A DNA stretch of 64,000 bases from Ascoidea rubescens DSM 1968 (lineage: Eukaryota > Ascomycota > Saccharomycetes > Ascoideales > Ascoideaceae), in NCBI RefSeq assembly GCF_001661345.1, contig NW_017962916.1:600826-664825 (forward strand), read 5' to 3'. Every line of letters starts with the position of its first letter. The first letter of the stretch is position 1. The notes under the pieces were generated by a model. It saw only the letters and a program-made list of their open reading frames with translations, made no database searches and was not told where the DNA came from. A program made the position numbers and the translations under genes. Positions 60,162 through 64,000 of this stretch are shown piece after piece.

Positions 60162-61157
60162 TTGTATGGTGAAAAGAGCTATAATCCTTTTCTCATCAAG
60201 AACAGTTTAAATCATCTATTTGAGGGTAAACAGCACTCTTCAGCTCCAATAACTAATTTGGATTTCAAATACATTTTCATATCTTCAAGTTCAACAAGGA
60301 TTTTCAAAAATACAATCAAATCCTTAAAGAAGAATCTCGATCTCGATAACTCCATTATTCTAATCGATTCGTCGTTTTCAATTTTCTTAGAAAGCTTCTT
60401 TTATAAGAAAACTTCAAACTTAAAGATATTTTTAATTTACTCAAATATCGATGCCAGATACTTGAACAACTCAAACTATTTGCTAGCCGATAACATTGAC
60501 GAGTCTATTCAGATTGCTATTGGTCTAGTGCAAATCTCCAAGTGTTATTGTTACGAAATCCCAGTGTCTTCAGCTTCTCTTCTTGAAAGTGATTCAAATG
60601 CAAATGATCTTGACATTATCATCCACACTTTGAACACTTCTCTAGCTTCAAATCAAAATACCAGTCCCTATAATCCTGTAAGTAAGTTCAAATCTACAAT
60701 TTCTTTGCCCATAATAAGACTGCATTGGTTGAGACTATTACACTTTATATCTATTGATGCCTTTTGCATGCTCTTTCAAAAGTCCAACATTCAAAATCTA
60801 GTTGATGATAAAAACATTTTTCCCTTGATGCAAAATTCTTACAACGAACTAGTCATATTTGGGCTCTATTTAGGCATTGAATTAAATCATAATATCTCCT
60901 TCAAAAAATTGGTATTAAATTATGCGAAAAAATATGAACGGATAAAATTAACAAAATTTGAAACAATTAATACAATCAAAATAAAAAAAATAAAAATTGC
61001 TGACATAAATTTTCCATCTTCTCAAGAATATAATGAAATATTAACATCAGCCAAATTAGGTGAAGAAACATTTTTGGAGTGCACTACCAATAGATATGGT
61101 GACATAGATTCTAGTTATAGAATATCCCAAACCACTGAAAAAGATAAAAAAATGTGA
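60162..61157 (+). CDS. Ketopantoate-reductase-like protein, 5' end missing or spliced (A)
   Basis: 331 codons, open from 60135 but with no ATG near the start; the first ATG-encoded Met is about residue 200. The protein resembles the ApbA/PanE 2-dehydropantoate reductase fold. The order is STLYGEKSYNPFLI, a Rossmann-type half FKYIFISSSSTRIFKNTIKSL...NSIILIDSSFSIFLESFF (about 37-78), and an all-helical C-terminal half with RLHWLRLLHFISIDAFCML (near 187-205) and NELVIFGLYLGIEL. The expected first ~50 residues with the GxGxxG nucleotide loop are absent. TTTTTAG at 60148-60154 could be a 3' splice site of an intron whose first exon I cannot find (no TACTAAC branch site). Otherwise the gene is a 5'-truncated relic. 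Copies of its 3' end occur inverted at 58865 and 63891. Confidence 0.5.
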   Translation: MYGEKSYNPFLIKNSLNHLFEGKQHSSAPITNLDFKYIFISSSSTRIFKNTIKSLKKNLDLDNSIILIDSSFSIFLESFFYKKTSNLKIFLIYSNIDARYLNNSNYLLADNIDESIQIAIGLVQISKCYCYEIPVSSASLLESDSNANDLDIIIHTLNTSLASNQNTSPYNPVSKFKSTISLPIIRLHWLRLLHFISIDAFCMLFQKSNIQNLVDDKNIFPLMQNSYNELVIFGLYLGIELNHNISFKKLVLNYAKKYERIKLTKFETINTIKIKKIKIADINFPSSQEYNEILTSAKLGEETFLECTTNRYGDIDSSYRISQTTEKDKKM

Positions 61158-61392
61158 ATTTTATTATTTTTGTTTTGTTTTTTTATTCTTTATTCTTTAT
61201 TTTTTTATTTTTTTATTTTTTTTTGATTTGTGATATAATTGATAAACAGGTTTGGATTTTATTCATCTACACGTGTGATTTTGAATTCAACGATTAGAAT
61301 AGAATTTATTTAATATATATATATATAACTAAATTGCTTTGCATTAATAATTTGCAATATCAATAAACCAAAGATTAGAATATTATTTTAAT

Positions 61393-61986
61393 TTATTGTA
61401 ATCCATTGTAATTATTTGATGATGGAACTGAGAAATCTATTTCATCATATTTTGGTAATGACTCAATATCCATTGGTCTTCCATTATTTTCTTGATTTTC
61501 TTGATTTACTTGATTTTCTTTTTTGGATCTTCGTCTAAAAAAGTTTACAAAATAACTATGATTCTTACCATTTGTATTATCATTATCATTTGTATTTCCA
61601 TCATCATTTATATTATCATTATTGTTATTTGGTACTTTAGATTTTCTTCTAAAAATATATGTCAAATAATAATTAAAATTTTTATTATGATTGTGATTAT
61701 CTTCTAAATTAGATAAGTTATTTTCAATATTTTGTTGCCTCTTTTGTTTTCTTTTTTGTTTAAATTTCCTAATTTTTATTTGCAAAAATATAAAAACCTC
61801 TTTTAATAAATCATATGCCAACCTTAGTATAGCCAAAAGTAAACCAAGAGCAAATGGACCGACAAAAACGCAAAGAAGTATATTACGTGTTTTGCGACTC
61901 ACTTTAATATCTTTTCCACTTGAAGAAGATGAAAAAATTGCTATAACAGTTGTCAGCAGAGCAAAACCACTTGAAGAAAATCCCAT
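61393..61986 (-). CDS. Small Asn-rich membrane protein with C-terminal LPKY motif (B)
   Basis: 197 residues, function unknown. Hydrophobic N-terminus (GFALLTTVIAIFSSSSS), a second membrane segment RNILLCVFVGPFALGLLLAILRLAY (about 34-58), then a strongly basic juxtamembrane stretch (KIRKFKQKRKQKRQQ) and an Asn/Asp/Lys-rich tail with two FRRKSK/FFRRRSKK motifs. It ends MDIESLPKYDEIDF (LPKY at 61447-61458, residues 177-180). It is a paralogue of the gene at 63163-63768: same length, layout, MD(I/L)ESLPKY ending and matching upstream bases. LPKY is a known Rsp5-binding PY variant in yeast Spt23/Mga2. The neighbouring A gene converges on it (235 bp). Confidence 0.75.
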   Translation of the reverse strand: MGFSSSGFALLTTVIAIFSSSSSGKDIKVSRKTRNILLCVFVGPFALGLLLAILRLAYDLLKEVFIFLQIKIRKFKQKRKQKRQQNIENNLSNLEDNHNHNKNFNYYLTYIFRRKSKVPNNNNDNINDDGNTNDNDNTNGKNHSYFVNFFRRRSKKENQVNQENQENNGRPMDIESLPKYDEIDFSVPSSNNYNGLQ

Positions 61987-63162
61987 CTTTTGTTGTTACA
62001 CTTAAGTTCCTATTGTATATTTTCCGACGTTAGTTTCTTAATCAGTAGTATCTGAATCAAATTCCAGATTAAGAAAAAGTAAAACTAAATAAATAAAAAA
62101 TAAAATAAATATCCCATTATATATAATTCCATAGTCCAATTTACCTTTGAACAATAGCATTTTTGCTTTAATCTGTTTTTATTATTGCTTCTTGCTGTTT
62201 TATATATTTCCAAACAAAGAGGTTTGGAGTTTGAGCCACTTTTGTGCAGCCCATCAAATTTGCATAAACGTGCGTCTATACTTTGATACAAGCATGATGA
62301 TGCAATTTTGGTAATCGTTTTGTTGTTAGAATATGCTGTTTTTATTTTGTTCGTTAGCCTACTACAACTAAAGAATATACTGATAATTTAAATTGTTTCT
62401 GGTTGGCGTTTTGTTCAGCCATTTTGCTCACGTTTTGTTATTTTTAAAACCTAAAATAATAATGAAATAGCAAACGTAAAGTCAAAGCAATTTTGGTTCA
62501 AATAAACAGAAACAAAAAAAATAGAATACCGAAAAACAAAACAATAATTGAATTACCTATACTATAGCTATTGGCAGTAATAAACGAAATATTGTTAATT
62601 AAAGATACTTTTTTTTTGTATGGCGGTAGAAGAGGAAACTAAAAACAAAAAATTTCGAACATTTTTGATTTTAGCAATTTGTTTGGTTGTAAATTGTCAA
62701 ACAAGGTCAGATCAGCTTTTTTGTGGATTGAAACAAACTTTTGGAAATATTAGAATTTGGTACATTCACTAACTACAACCCCTATAACTGGAAAAAAGTA
62801 CCTGTCCCACGTGAAAGCATCTCGGCTTCTCGGTAGGCCATGATTCATGGTCGGAACTTCTAATAACGGCTTTCAAACCTCCGGATTGTCTTTCCAACAA
62901 AACCAAATGTGCAAACGCTAATTTCCAAGTTTGGAAACACATAAAAAGAACAAAAAGCAGGAACACAAAATGATTAAAGCGAAAACACAAAATTATTATT
63001 TCTTTTTCTACATTTGAATTGTTTTGTAAAAATATTATAAAATGTAATTTATTTTTTTCTATGTTTTTCTGTTTTATTATTTCCAAGATTTCTTTTGAGA
63101 TCATTAAAATATAAAATAAACACCTTCAATATATAATCGGAATTCCACTATAACAACAAAAG
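61987..63162. other. Divergent region between the B and B' paralogues
   Basis: 1176 bp. The bases directly before both ATGs match (ACAACAAAAG then ATGGGA, and related sequence for about 40 bp), so the promoters share ancestry. CACGTG occurs at 62808-62813. Minus-strand frames at 62085-62291 and 62769-63104 show no family resemblance. No RNA gene seen. Confidence 0.6.
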
Positions 63163-63768
63163 ATGGGATTGTTTGCAGCTATTACAGCTCTTTGGATTTG
63201 GATTTGGGCTTCTGCTGCCGCTTCAGAAAGTAGTAAAGAGAATAAAGGTGGAACAAATGATTCAGTTGAGGACCGAGTATTTACAATAATGTTAGGTTGT
63301 ATTATTGCTCCATTTGCTCTCATAGGTATTATCTTCATAATTTGGTTTGTATTGGGAATCATAGCCGGTATTATCATGGGGTTGGGTTTTGGTGTGTATA
63401 ACTTATCATTATTAGTAATAAAAGGTATAAGCCAATTTATAACGTGGATAAAGCCAATTTCAGGAAATATTATACAGAAAATAAAACAAAAGAGGCAACA
63501 ACAAATTGAGAATAATATTCATAATGGAAATTCTAGTTATGATCTCACAAATTTCTTTAAAAAAAAATCCAAACAACCAAACGATATAAATAATAATAAC
63601 AATGATGATAATAATGATAATAATTGGTTTAATTTTGGGAAATTTTTTGGACAAAAATCTAATAAGGAAGAAAATAGTTGGATAGCAATGGATCTTGAAT
63701 CACTACCAAAGTATGAAGAAATAAATTGTTCTAGTCCACAATTAAATAATTCAAATAGTTTCAAATGA
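63163..63768 (+). CDS. Small Asn-rich membrane protein with C-terminal LPKY motif (B')
   Basis: 201 residues, function unknown, paralogue of the 61393-61986 gene. The N-terminal hydrophobic segment (GLFAAITALWIWIWASAAA) could be a signal peptide or anchor. A long two-helix hydrophobic block (about 44-95) starts VFTIMLGCIIAPFALIGIIFIIWFV. A basic KIKQKRQQQIENN stretch, FFKKKSK and an Asn/Asp-rich linker follow. It ends MDLESLPKYEEINC (LPKY 63703-63714, residues 181-184). Compared with B the hydrophobic core has diverged, while the basic stretch, the K/R-K-S-K motifs and the LPKY tail are kept. That pattern suggests selection on the tail. Topology is uncertain. Confidence 0.78.
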   Translation: MGLFAAITALWIWIWASAAASESSKENKGGTNDSVEDRVFTIMLGCIIAPFALIGIIFIIWFVLGIIAGIIMGLGFGVYNLSLLVIKGISQFITWIKPISGNIIQKIKQKRQQQIENNIHNGNSSYDLTNFFKKKSKQPNDINNNNNDDNNDNNWFNFGKFFGQKSNKEENSWIAMDLESLPKYEEINCSSPQLNNSNSFK

Positions 63769-63890
63769 ATTAGAATTTTATTCTTATCCTTTTCATTGCC
63801 ACAACAGATAATTAATACAAAACAACTTAGATATATATATTTATAATAAATAAGATTCTATTCTATTCTAATTGTTGAATTCAAAATTAC

Positions 63891-64000
63891 TTATGTAGAT
63901 ATTCCATAACTAGAATCTATGTCACCATATCTATTGGTAGTGCACTCCAAAAATGTTTCTTCACCTAATTTGGCTGATGTTAATATTTCATTATATTCTT
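63891..64000 (-). CDS. 3' end of a second ketopantoate-reductase-like copy (A'), partial
   Basis: On the minus strand, the reverse complement of 63906-64000 is identical to 61024-61118 in gene A and to the fragment at 58865. After DSSY this copy reads GIST and stops (TAA, complement of 63891-63893), whereas gene A continues RISQTTEKDKKM. Even the 3' flank resembles that of A (a TTTTGAATTCAACxATTAGAATAGAA block at about 61270 and, inverted, at about 63865). The gene continues past the window end, so completeness is unknown. Confidence 0.75.
   Translation of the reverse strand, partial: EYNEILTSAKLGEETFLECTTNRYGDIDSSYGIST

Noticed and set aside
62769-63104. Minus-strand 111-codon frame between B and B'
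   Set aside because: Phe/Leu-rich, no similarity to either paralogue, overlaps the likely B' promoter.

Overview
The window is nuclear DNA of a budding yeast (Saccharomycotina). It is AT-rich, gene-dense and nearly intron-free. Almost every large open frame is a recognisable orthologue of a single-copy Saccharomyces gene, and many carry long Asn, Gln or Ser tracts. In-frame CTG codons are almost absent although TTG is common: I found none in ILV3 or DHR2. This fits a lineage with altered CUG decoding but does not prove it. Several neighbour pairs keep the S. cerevisiae order and orientation: FAU1/FMP10 (YER183C/YER182W), HTM1-SKN7-SET5 (YHR204W/YHR206W/YHR207C, with SCH9 missing between) and NGG1-SDH4 (YDR176W/YDR178W).

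Layout, 1-24.4 kb: a 5'-truncated aminotransferase, SNF7 (ESCRT-III), DCS1 (scavenger decapping), CAF120/SKG3 (CCR4-NOT-associated PH protein), NGG1/ADA3 (SAGA), SDH4 (complex II), SNX3 (retromer sorting nexin), a 1.9 kb intergenic region, BEM2 (RhoGAP) and DHR2 (DEAH helicase, rRNA). 24.4-45 kb: a tiny CENP-W/WIP1-like histone-fold gene divergent from a mitochondrial (2-methyl)isocitrate lyase, then ILV3 and ILV6 head to head, HCM1 (forkhead), GLN4 with FAU1 head to head, FMP10-like thioesterase, SET5 and SKN7. 45-58.5 kb: HTM1/MNL1, SDA1, COX11, MDV1/CAF4 and an unassigned mitochondrial-type protein.

The last ~5.5 kb (58.5-64 kb) is different. It holds an ambiguous base N at 58864 flanked by repeats, a decayed copia-type reverse transcriptase remnant, and a family of two gene types arranged as an inverted duplication: a ketopantoate-reductase-like gene (A) and a small, basic, Asn-rich membrane protein ending in a conserved LPKY motif (B). 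The order is A''(-, fragment), A(+), B(-), B'(+), A'(-, running off the end). This is the least explained and most interesting part of the window.

Regulation visible in the sequence agrees with the gene functions. Perfect Gcn4-type TGACTCA sites lie in the shared ILV3/ILV6 promoter (two) and the GLN4/FAU1 promoter (one). An MluI cell-cycle box lies in a 12-bp palindrome upstream of HCM1, a HAP-type TCATTGGT upstream of SDH4, RRPE-type A/T tracts upstream of the ribosome-biogenesis genes DHR2 and SDA1, and a TATA box upstream of the lyase gene. I see no tRNA, rRNA or CRISPR array.
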